The translations under genes and the position numbers were made by a program. From an uncultured Pelagibacteraceae bacterium (GTDB lineage: Bacteria; Pseudomonadota; Alphaproteobacteria; Pelagibacterales; Pelagibacteraceae): 50,118 nucleotides of DNA. The DNA is taken from contig CABYFX010000003.1 in the NCBI GenBank assembly GCA_902518395.1, positions 1 through 50,118 of the forward strand. Reading direction: 5' to 3'. This document shows, piece after piece, positions 1 through 8,350 of the stretch (within the stretch, counting starts at the first letter, position 1; every line of letters starts with the position of its first letter). The notes beneath the pieces are model-generated. The model searched no databases and was not told the origin of the DNA. It was given only the letters and a program-made list of their open reading frames with translations.

Positions 1-908
1 TTATGCATTGTGTCTTTATCTAGAGTTACAGACTCCATAGCTCTGTGTGCCACAAGCAATAATGTTCCTCCTGGAGTTTCATAAACTCCTCTCGATTTTA
101 TTCCAATGAATCTATTTTCAACTAAATCTACTCTCCCTATTCCATTTTTGCCGGCTAATTGATTAAGTTTATTCAAAACTTTCGCTGGAGATAATTTTTT
201 TCCATTCAGACCAACTGGATCGCCGTTCTTATAATTAATTGTTATTAAACTTGCATTATTTGGTGCTTTTTCAGGGGAAGTTGTTCTTTGAAATATAAAT
301 TCAGGTGCAGAATTTTTTGGATTTTCTAAAACTTTACCCTCTGTTGAGGTATGGAATAAATTATCATCTACTGAGAAAGGAGGTGCCCCTTTTTTATCCT
401 TAGGGATTGGTATTCCATTTTTTTTTGCGTAATTAATGAGATCTGTTCTTGATTTTAATTTCCATATTCTCCATGGAGCAATTATTTTAATTTTAGGACC
501 AAAGTAATGATATCCAAGTTCAAATCTTACTTGATCATTTCCTTTTCCGGTTGAACCATGTGAGACGGCATAAGCGTTAAATTTCTTTGCAACTCTAATT
601 TGATCTTTTGCAATAAGTGGTCTTGCAATTGATGTACCTAACAAATAAACACCTTCATAAAGAGCATGACCTCTTATCATTGGGTAGACATAATCTTTAA
701 CAAAAATATTTTTTAGATCTTGGATGATAATTTTTTTTACACCTAATTTTTTTGCATTCTTAATAATTTTTTTTTTATCCATCTCTTGTCCAACATCAGC
801 TGTGTAGGCTATTACTTCAGCATCATAATTTTCTTGAAGCCATTTAAGAATGATAGACGTATCTAAACCACCTGAATAGGCGAGTACAATCTTCTTTTGT
901 TTTTTCAT
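1..908 (-). CDS. argG: Argininosuccinate synthase, 3'-truncated by window edge
   Basis: Reverse complement from 908 reads [42 protein letters not shown], the ArgG N-terminal SGGLDTS motif; open to window start. Confidence 0.93.
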   Translation of the reverse strand, partial: MKKQKKIVLAYSGGLDTSIILKWLQENYDAEVIAYTADVGQEMDKKKIIKNAKKLGVKKIIIQDLKNIFVKDYVYPMIRGHALYEGVYLLGTSIARPLIAKDQIRVAKKFNAYAVSHGSTGKGNDQVRFELGYHYFGPKIKIIAPWRIWKLKSRTDLINYAKKNGIPIPKDKKGAPPFSVDDNLFHTSTEGKVLENPKNSAPEFIFQRTTSPEKAPNNASLITINYKNGDPVGLNGKKLSPAKVLNKLNQLAGKNGIGRVDLVENRFIGIKSRGVYETPGGTLLLVAHRAMESVTLDKDTMH

Positions 909-1421
909 TTAAGTGCAGCTTTTTTTTGCAGCGTTATAAGCTTTTGTAAATCCCATTAAAGAATAGTCATCAGTAGTTTGAGTGCCACTTTGTTTATAAG
1001 CAGTTATCATTAGTCTAGATGCCTTTTTCATTCTTTTAATTATTTTTTGTTCCGTTTTTCCACTAGAAATCCAAGCAAATTTATTTTGTGGTAAATCAAA
1101 TTCAAATTTAGATTTACCTGAGGTAGCTAAAATTGCATTTTGTGGATTAAAATCGTAACCAGATGTTATGCTCACTTCATCTGTAATTTTGTCTTCAGGT
1201 CTAAATGATACAAATAATCTAGCTTCTCTATTACTCGCTTTAGGAGATTGTCTAACTGGAACCGAATAAGCAAAACAGATTTTTCCAGTTTCATTAAAAA
1301 CTGCAACAGCATTCCAATCTTTAAATGTACCTAATTTTGTTAAATCTTCAGACTGAGCCAAGGTTATTGAAAATACTGATAATAATAGTGTTTTTAAAAT
1401 TATTTTTTTAATTATGGACAT
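909..1421 (-). CDS. Secreted IalB-family (invasion-associated locus B) protein
   Basis: 170 aa with signal peptide; FKDWNAVAV..KICFAYSVPV and C-terminal DDYSLMGFTKAYNAAKKSC pattern typical of IalB family. Confidence 0.7.
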   Translation of the reverse strand: MSIIKKIILKTLLLSVFSITLAQSEDLTKLGTFKDWNAVAVFNETGKICFAYSVPVRQSPKASNREARLFVSFRPEDKITDEVSITSGYDFNPQNAILATSGKSKFEFDLPQNKFAWISSGKTEQKIIKRMKKASRLMITAYKQSGTQTTDDYSLMGFTKAYNAAKKSCT

Positions 1422-2446
1422 GGATTAGGATATTTTTTTTGTACATTATTTATTTCTTTTATTACTTCACTATCAAGATTCACTTTTACACTTTCTAGGT
1501 TAGTTTTCAACTGCTCCATAGTTGTTGCTCCAATAATTACACTAGTCATAAAGTCTTGTACTTCACAGAATTTTATAGACATTTGACTCATATCTAAATC
1601 AAATTTTTGACTAATTTTATAATATTCCTCTACAGCTTCGAAAGTATTTGGTTTTCTATACCTCGTCCAAAAATCAAAATCTCTTTCCATTCTTGATCCT
1701 TTTGGAAATTGTTTGTTTCTATATTTGCCTGTTAAATAACCACTAGCTAATGGGGAGTAAGCTAAACACCCGATACTTTCTCTAATAGAAACTTCAGATA
1801 ATCCAATTTCATAAACTCTATTTAACAAACTGTATGGATTTTGAATTGACATCATTCTTGGTAAATCTTTATCTTTAGCAAGTTGAAGATAATTCATAAC
1901 ACCCCATGGGGTTTCATTCGACAAACCTACATACCTAATTTTGCCCTCCTCAATAAATTTTTTTAAATTTTCTAAAACATCCTCAAATTTATTCCAGTCG
2001 TTTTCTTTGTGTTCATAGCCCAATCTTCCAAAGTTATTTACGTTTCTTTCAGGCCAATGTAATTGATAAAGATCAATATAATCAGTTTTCAATCTCTTTA
2101 GACTTCCATGAAGTGCATCCTCTAAGTTTTTGCCTATAAAACTATTTTCTCCATTTCTCATGTATTTTCTACTAGGACCACCTACTTTGGACGCAAGAAT
2201 TACGTCTTTTCTTTTTTTTGTTTTTTCAAACCAATTTCCAATAATATTTTCAGTATAACCATATGTTTCTGCTTTAGGAGGTACAGCATACAATTCAGCT
2301 GTATCCCAAAAATTTACTCCATTATCCAGAGAATAATTCATTTGTTCAAATGCCTCATTTTGGGTATTTTGTTCACCCCAAGTCATTGTCCCAAGACAAA
2401 TTGTGCTCACATTTAGGTCTGTATTTCCTAGTTTTTTATAATTCAT
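1412..2446 (-). CDS. Aldo/keto reductase (Tas-like)
   Basis: MNYKKLGNTDLNVSTICLGTMTWGEQN, DTAELYAVPP, YIDLYQLHWPERN motifs. Confidence 0.9.
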   Translation of the reverse strand: MNYKKLGNTDLNVSTICLGTMTWGEQNTQNEAFEQMNYSLDNGVNFWDTAELYAVPPKAETYGYTENIIGNWFEKTKKRKDVILASKVGGPSRKYMRNGENSFIGKNLEDALHGSLKRLKTDYIDLYQLHWPERNVNNFGRLGYEHKENDWNKFEDVLENLKKFIEEGKIRYVGLSNETPWGVMNYLQLAKDKDLPRMMSIQNPYSLLNRVYEIGLSEVSIRESIGCLAYSPLASGYLTGKYRNKQFPKGSRMERDFDFWTRYRKPNTFEAVEEYYKISQKFDLDMSQMSIKFCEVQDFMTSVIIGATTMEQLKTNLESVKVNLDSEVIKEINNVQKKYPNPCP

Positions 2447-2482
2447 AATTTATGTGGTATTTGTTACATTTATTTTGACGAC

Positions 2483-2511
2483 TTGAAAATCTTAAAAAAA
2501 AATCTTATATA
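2483..2511 (+). promoter_or_regulatory. Putative sigma70-type promoter of the Bax inhibitor-1 gene
   Basis: TTGAAA (2483-2488), 17-nt spacer, TATATA (2506-2511); ATG at 2518. Confidence 0.45.
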
Positions 2512-2517
2512 AATAAT

Positions 2518-3276
2518 ATGGAATTCAATAAAAATAATATTTTAAATAAAGCAACAACTGCTAAACAAACAGTTGTTATGGATGAAGGCTTAAGAGCCTA
2601 CATGCTTAAAGTTTATAACTATATGGCAACTGGTGTCTTGCTTACCGGAATAATCGCACTTTTATCATTTAAAATGTCTGTTGTAACCGATCCAAACGGG
2701 GCAATTGTGGGATTAACTGAATTTGGAAATGCAATTTATTTATCAGGTTTAAAATGGATTGTAATGTTAGCTCCATTAGGAATAGTGTTTTATATGAGTT
2801 TTGGAATTAACAAAATGAGTGCTTCAAGAGCTCAGACAACTTTCTGGGTATTTGCTGCATTAATGGGATTATCACTATCTTCAATTCTATTAATTTATAC
2901 TGGTTTAAGTGTAACGAGAGTATTCTTTATTTCTTCAGCAACATTTGGTGCTATGAGTATATATGGTTACACAACAAAAAGAGATTTAACCAAAATGGGA
3001 TCTTTTTTAATGATGGGTTTAATAGGGATCATAATCGCATCAGTAGTAAATATATTCTTAAAATCATCAATGATGTATTTTGCAATATCAATAATTGGTG
3101 TTTTAGTATTTGTAGGTTTAACTGCATACGATACACAAAAAATTAAGAATATGTATGCTGCATCTGACAGTGGTGAGTTAATGGGTAAAAAAGCTGTAAT
3201 GGGTGCTTTAACATTATACCTTGATTTTATAAATTTATTTATAATGCTTCTTAGATTATTTGGTCAAAGAAGATAA
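2518..3276 (+). CDS. Bax inhibitor-1/YccA family membrane protein
   Basis: 252 aa, 7 hydrophobic segments, GLTAYDTQKIKNMY and LYLDFINLFIMLLRLFG signature. Confidence 0.9.
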   Translation: MEFNKNNILNKATTAKQTVVMDEGLRAYMLKVYNYMATGVLLTGIIALLSFKMSVVTDPNGAIVGLTEFGNAIYLSGLKWIVMLAPLGIVFYMSFGINKMSASRAQTTFWVFAALMGLSLSSILLIYTGLSVTRVFFISSATFGAMSIYGYTTKRDLTKMGSFLMMGLIGIIIASVVNIFLKSSMMYFAISIIGVLVFVGLTAYDTQKIKNMYAASDSGELMGKKAVMGALTLYLDFINLFIMLLRLFGQRR

Positions 3277-3460
3277 AAAAAATACTCTTAAATATTTAAA
3301 AAAATATCAAATTGGAATATACTTATTGTAATATATTTTTTACATGAAGGTCCAAATTTTCACTCCAAATTTTGAAATCATTTATGATAACAGTATTTTA
3401 TTTATAAGTTATTGCTACATGGAGTTAATCAATTTGGCTGCCTACATAAATTTATAATTT

Positions 3461-4237
3461 TTGATTATTTATTATTCACTCTTAGCTTTTATAATAGGTT
3501 GTATATTAGGAAGTTTCTCAAATGTATGTATTTATAGATTACCTTTAAATAAGCAATTTATAACTGGAAGATCTTATTGTCCAAAATGTAAAAAAAAAAT
3601 TATTTGGTATGATAATTTACCTTTAATTTCATATATAAACTTAAATGGAAAATGTAGAAACTGTAAAAAAAAAATTTCATTTAATTATTTTTTAGTTGAG
3701 CTTATCTCTGGATTTTGTGCGTTATATATTTTCTTAAATTATAATAATTTTTATGAAATAATTTTTTTACAATTATTAGTAGTTATTTTTTTAATAATTT
3801 ACTTTATAGATTTAAAACATTTTATTATTCCAGATATTCTAAATTTAAGTTTTATAGCTTTGGCATTTTTTAAAAACTTTATTCCTGACTTCGAAAGTAG
3901 TTTTACTTATGATCTAAATAATTCGATTATTGGAGGAGTTATTGGATACTTAATTATATGGTCTATTATTTTTTCTTACAAAAAACTTAAGAATATTGAA
4001 GCAATGGGACTAGGTGATGCAAAACTTATGGCTGGTGTTGGACTTCTTTTTGGTTGGTACTCTGTTTTTGTAGTTTTGTTTATATCAGCCATACTAGGTT
4101 TAATTTTTTCTTTACCTGATCTAATTAAAAATACAAAAAACTTAAAAACTAAAATACCTTTTGGTCCTTTTATTATTATATCAACTATTATTTATTATTT
4201 TTATGGAAGTTTTATTATTAAGTTAATATTACTTTGA
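3461..4237 (+). CDS. pilD: Prepilin peptidase/N-methylase (A24)
   Basis: GSFSNVCIYRLP, paired CxxC (CPKC/CRNC), GLGDAKLMAGVG aspartyl motif; TTG start predicted. Confidence 0.92.
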   Translation: MIIYYSLLAFIIGCILGSFSNVCIYRLPLNKQFITGRSYCPKCKKKIIWYDNLPLISYINLNGKCRNCKKKISFNYFLVELISGFCALYIFLNYNNFYEIIFLQLLVVIFLIIYFIDLKHFIIPDILNLSFIALAFFKNFIPDFESSFTYDLNNSIIGGVIGYLIIWSIIFSYKKLKNIEAMGLGDAKLMAGVGLLFGWYSVFVVLFISAILGLIFSLPDLIKNTKNLKTKIPFGPFIIISTIIYYFYGSFIIKLILL

Positions 4238-4264
4238 AGTTAATTTACTATATAATATTTTCAA

Positions 4265-5275
4265 ATGTTGGAAAAAATCACTGAATTAGCAAACAAAGAA
4301 AAAAAAATCTCTGATTTTCATTTAAGAGGTGGATCAAACATAGCATATAGAATTCTAGGTGATATTGTAATTGAGCCAGAGAGTAAAATTGAAGAAAAAG
4401 ATCTTGAAGAATTGCTTAAAAAAAATTGTGGTGAAAATGAAATTAAAGCTTTCAACGAAAAAAAAGAACTCGATGCTGCAGTTATGCTTGGTGACTTAAG
4501 ATTTAGGGCAAACTTCTATAAAACTTTAAATGGAACAGGTGCAGTTCTAAGGAGAGTTGAAACAAAAGCACCTTTAATGGAGGATTTAAATTTACCTCCA
4601 GTTTTATATGAATTGCTAGATACGCATAAAGGCTTAGTGCTAGTTACTGGCCCAACTGGATCTGGAAAATCAACCACATTAGCTGCAATAATAAACCAAA
4701 TTAATGAGTCTAGGAAATCAAACATCATTACAATTGAAGATCCAGTAGAGTTTGTCCATCAAGACAAAATGAGTATTGTTTCACAAAGAGAGGTAGGAAA
4801 ACAAACAAAAAGTTTTGCCAATGCATTGAAAGCTGCTCTTAGAGAGGATCCAGATGTTATTTTAGTTGGAGAGATGAGAGATTTAGAAACAATTGGTTTA
4901 GCATTAACTGCTGCTGAAACTGGGCATTTGGTTTTTGGAACATTGCATACTAGTGGTGCACCAAATACTATAAATAGAATAATTGATGTTTTTCCTCCCG
5001 AACAACAAAATCAGATAAGAGCTCAAATATCTGAATCATTAAAAATGGTTGTAACTCAAAAATTATTTAAAAAAAAGGATGGCTCAGGTAGGGTTGGGGC
5101 TTTTGAAATTATGATGTGTAATGCTCCAATTAAAAATTTAATCAGAGAAGCTAAAATTCATCAAATTCCTAGTGTTATGCAAACTGCTCAAAGAGAAGGA
5201 ATGATCACTATGGATAAATCGATTGAGGATTTAATTGGCACAGGAGTTATCTCAAATGCCGAAAAAAATAGTTAA
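4265..5275 (+). CDS. pilT: Type IV pilus retraction ATPase PilT
   Basis: Walker A GPTGSGKST, EDPVEFVH, VGEMRDLETI, C-terminal APIKNLIRE motif of PilT. Confidence 0.93.
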   Translation: MLEKITELANKEKKISDFHLRGGSNIAYRILGDIVIEPESKIEEKDLEELLKKNCGENEIKAFNEKKELDAAVMLGDLRFRANFYKTLNGTGAVLRRVETKAPLMEDLNLPPVLYELLDTHKGLVLVTGPTGSGKSTTLAAIINQINESRKSNIITIEDPVEFVHQDKMSIVSQREVGKQTKSFANALKAALREDPDVILVGEMRDLETIGLALTAAETGHLVFGTLHTSGAPNTINRIIDVFPPEQQNQIRAQISESLKMVVTQKLFKKKDGSGRVGAFEIMMCNAPIKNLIREAKIHQIPSVMQTAQREGMITMDKSIEDLIGTGVISNAEKNS

Positions 5276-5939
5276 AGGATTTACTATATTAGAATTATTA
5301 GTTGTATTAGCAATTATTGGAGTCTTTGCTGTAGTTGCTTTTCCAAATATTATAAAATGGATTGGTGATAGAGAAGTAAGGAAAGAAGTTTACAAAACGG
5401 TAGAGTTTATAAAAGAGAGAAAATCTGAAGTTGAAAGTGGTAAGTATGGAATGACTCAGATTATATTAAACAGGCAATTACAAGTTGCAACAATGACACC
5501 TGAACGTTTTTTCAATATCTACAAAGGTTTTAATTCCCCATATCAGACACATAAAAATAATCAAACCTGCGGATTTATGAGCACTGCTGGTTTTACAAGA
5601 CAAAATCAATATGACCCTGAGGATTTTGGGCCCTATGCATCAGATAGTAGTGTCCATATTTACCCAAGTGCATGGCATAATCCAATGAGAACAGTCATCT
5701 GTATTTCAAAAGATAATTCTATTAGATATGATAAACCCAACCAAAACGCTAGAAAAAGGGATGATGAAACGGGCAATTGGGTTGATATTTTTGTATTTTG
5801 TCCAAAGTCTAATTCTACGCAACTTACTTGCAAATATAATTCAACAATTGATAATAGATATATGATTGAAATTGATCGTTTTCAAAATATTAAAGTTTTT
5901 AAATATAATAAAAATCAAAACAAATGGAAAAAAATATAA
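5256..5939 (+). CDS. Minor pilin, FimT/GspH-like
   Basis: MPKKIVKGFTILELLVVLAIIGVFAVVAFPNI prepilin N-terminus; start chosen at 5256 within the ORF-track call 5235. Confidence 0.8.
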   Translation: MPKKIVKGFTILELLVVLAIIGVFAVVAFPNIIKWIGDREVRKEVYKTVEFIKERKSEVESGKYGMTQIILNRQLQVATMTPERFFNIYKGFNSPYQTHKNNQTCGFMSTAGFTRQNQYDPEDFGPYASDSSVHIYPSAWHNPMRTVICISKDNSIRYDKPNQNARKRDDETGNWVDIFVFCPKSNSTQLTCKYNSTIDNRYMIEIDRFQNIKVFKYNKNQNKWKKI

Positions 5940-6388
5940 AGGGATTATCAATATTAGAGTCTTTAGTTTGTCTAATTATAATTGGCATAGGTTTTGTTGC
6001 TATGCTTCAACTTTCATCTTTTTCAATCAACGCTATGGATAGATCTATAGAAAAAAATAAACTTAACTTTTTATCTGAAATGGTTCTGGAGGATATGATT
6101 GGTGATCCAGACAATTCCTCAAATTATAACGGTTTTAATCAGACAAGTTGTAATTATTCTGTACAAGGTGGATCTGAACTTCATAAAAAAAATAAAGATA
6201 AATGGAGAAATAAGCTAGAAGAAAAAAATCATATCAAGTTTGAAAAAGGTACAGGTTTTAAAGATAAAAAACCTAAATGCGTAAGTGGGGATTCAAAGAA
6301 AACTTATGTAAGCAATGGTATTGGTAGGGTAAATTTCTTTACAGGTAAAGGTAAAAGAAAAAAATACTTAGGGGTAATTGTAAAGTGA
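5924..6388 (+). CDS. pilV: Minor pilin, PilV-like
   Basis: IKGLSILESLVCLIIIGIGFVAMLQL, PilV-type N-terminus; position between FimT and PilW. Confidence 0.75.
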   Translation: MEKNIKGLSILESLVCLIIIGIGFVAMLQLSSFSINAMDRSIEKNKLNFLSEMVLEDMIGDPDNSSNYNGFNQTSCNYSVQGGSELHKKNKDKWRNKLEEKNHIKFEKGTGFKDKKPKCVSGDSKKTYVSNGIGRVNFFTGKGKRKKYLGVIVK

Positions 6389-7275
6389 AAAATAAAATTT
6401 CTGGTTTTACATTAACTGAGACTTTAATCGCAACTGTAATAGGGTTAATATCAATAGTAGCTGCATTCTCAGCTTACAATTACTTTAATAAGTCTTATGC
6501 TTCTGTTACTCAAAAAGCAGACATAAGCAAATCAGCAAGACTTGCACTTACAGCAATTGCAAGAGATTTAAGAAATGCAGGCTATATTGATCCAAATTAT
6601 GTTGCACATTCTCCTGAGTCAAATAGGACCGAGCGAACAGTAAGAATGAATATGTTAAGCGTTTCGCAAAAAAGATTTGGTGGAAAATATGGAGAGTCTG
6701 ACTATCTCCAACTTTGGTATGCTAATGCCTCCCAACAAAGCAGATACATAACTTACTATTTAAGAAAATATCAAGGTAGCAATAACAATTATTATTTATC
6801 TAGGAGTGTTTTGTTAAATCGTCATCACCCTCAAGGAGGAAATCAATTGATTGATAATGAACTGTTTGTACCTTATGTAGAGGATTTTCAAGTTATTTTT
6901 AAAGATAAAGATGGAAAAGTTTTAGTTCCAGTATGTAGCAGTGGATGTGGTTCTGTTGAAGATAGTCAGGGAAGAGGAAATCTTACCACAACAGCATTTG
7001 GTCAAATGACTTTAGGTCAAGCTAATGCAATGAAAGTCCATACTGCTGAGGTTTATTTAACAGTAAGGTCACCCAAAGAAGTTTATTCAAAAGCAAGAAG
7101 AGTAAAAATCCAAAATGGTGAAAGTCCTCATGGGAGTAATTTTACAATACCTGCTGACAAGTACCATAGAGAAACATTTTTTGTAAGTGTTCACACAAGA
7201 AATTTAGCAACTCCACAGGTAAAAATTGCTTCATCAGGCACAAGTATAGGAGTTGGAACAGGATATAACAAATGA
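6385..7275 (+). CDS. pilW: Minor pilin, PilW-like
   Basis: ISGFTLTETLIATVIGLISI..ARDLRNAGYID, PilW signature; GTG start. Confidence 0.8.
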   Translation: MKNKISGFTLTETLIATVIGLISIVAAFSAYNYFNKSYASVTQKADISKSARLALTAIARDLRNAGYIDPNYVAHSPESNRTERTVRMNMLSVSQKRFGGKYGESDYLQLWYANASQQSRYITYYLRKYQGSNNNYYLSRSVLLNRHHPQGGNQLIDNELFVPYVEDFQVIFKDKDGKVLVPVCSSGCGSVEDSQGRGNLTTTAFGQMTLGQANAMKVHTAEVYLTVRSPKEVYSKARRVKIQNGESPHGSNFTIPADKYHRETFFVSVHTRNLATPQVKIASSGTSIGVGTGYNK

Positions 7276-7829
7276 AAAGTAACAAAAAAGCATTTGCCTT
7301 ACCGGTCGCCCTACTCCTTTTAGTTGTCATGACACTTATGGGTGCAACTTTAGTTTCTATTTCAGCTGGAGATATAAGAGCAAATAATGACAAAGATCAA
7401 AGCCAACAAGCATTTTATGCAGCTGAAAGTGGAATAACTCACGCAAAAAAATGGATTAAAACTAATACAAATAATTTAACTGGATCTTCCCAGAAAGATT
7501 TAAATAATGATTTAAAATTTTGTAAAACATCTTTTTTTCCTAACCTAAATGGAACAAATGGCTTCCATTATGATAAAAAATCATTAAACGAAGTCATACC
7601 AACTTCTGGCGATGAACAAAAAAGATTATCTAATTTTAGTTTTGAATACTTCATAGGTTACAGTCCAAATCAAAATGGTAATAATTCTTCAGCACAAAAA
7701 AAACCTGGTACCAATAAAACTTATTATACAATTTTTTCTTGTGGATGTGATGGATCCAAAAGTACTTGTAGAAGTCAAAGTAATAAAATTGTAGCATTAG
7801 AAGCCGTGGTAACATTATCAATACAATGA
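7272..7829 (+). CDS. pilX: Minor pilin, PilX-like
   Basis: KKAFALPVALLLLVVMTLMG...QQAFYAAESGITHA, PilX N-terminal signature. Confidence 0.8.
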   Translation: MKSNKKAFALPVALLLLVVMTLMGATLVSISAGDIRANNDKDQSQQAFYAAESGITHAKKWIKTNTNNLTGSSQKDLNNDLKFCKTSFFPNLNGTNGFHYDKKSLNEVIPTSGDEQKRLSNFSFEYFIGYSPNQNGNNSSAQKKPGTNKTYYTIFSCGCDGSKSTCRSQSNKIVALEAVVTLSIQ

Positions 7830-8350
7830 GAAAAAAATTTTTACTTATAATCTGTTTTTTATTTACCTTTAATTCAATTTCATCAGCATGTAATTTTAAA
7901 ATTTCAGATTTTGGAGATCCTAAAGAAAAATTAAAACTTGAAGGTCCAGAACCAATATTAATGCCAGACCAATTTGGAGGTGAGAACTTTCTTTTTCCTA
8001 TTATAGATGTTTGTAAAAATGATAAATCATTTGAAGGAACAATGTTAATTTACCTTTATATCGACAATAAGCTATCACGAGTACAACTTTATAGAGCTAA
8101 TAAACAGGATACAAATCTAATGGATTTCGCAATGAGCAAATATGGTAAATTTAATTTACCCGAAGGTTTACCAAAATTAATGTGGCGTGGAAGTTATCAA
8201 TGGGAAAAAGGTAATGATAGAATCGAATATATATTTACCAATATTCATGATGGACATGCTGAAATTATTGACATCACAAGTAAACTTTATGCCCTCGGTA
8301 TGGAAGAATACAATGAGAAAGTAGGAGAATGGCTAGATTCACAAAAATAA
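7826..8350 (+). CDS. Secreted protein of unknown function in the minor pilin operon
   Basis: 174 aa, signal peptide; overlaps pilX stop and pilY1 start, so probably co-translated; family not recognised. Confidence 0.65.
   Translation: MRKKFLLIICFLFTFNSISSACNFKISDFGDPKEKLKLEGPEPILMPDQFGGENFLFPIIDVCKNDKSFEGTMLIYLYIDNKLSRVQLYRANKQDTNLMDFAMSKYGKFNLPEGLPKLMWRGSYQWEKGNDRIEYIFTNIHDGHAEIIDITSKLYALGMEEYNEKVGEWLDSQK

Noticed and set aside
3344-3381. Short direct repeat TCCAAATTTTCAC/TCCAAATTTTGAA upstream of pilD
   Set aside because: Only two short AT-rich copies, no inverted arrangement or promoter context; likely chance.
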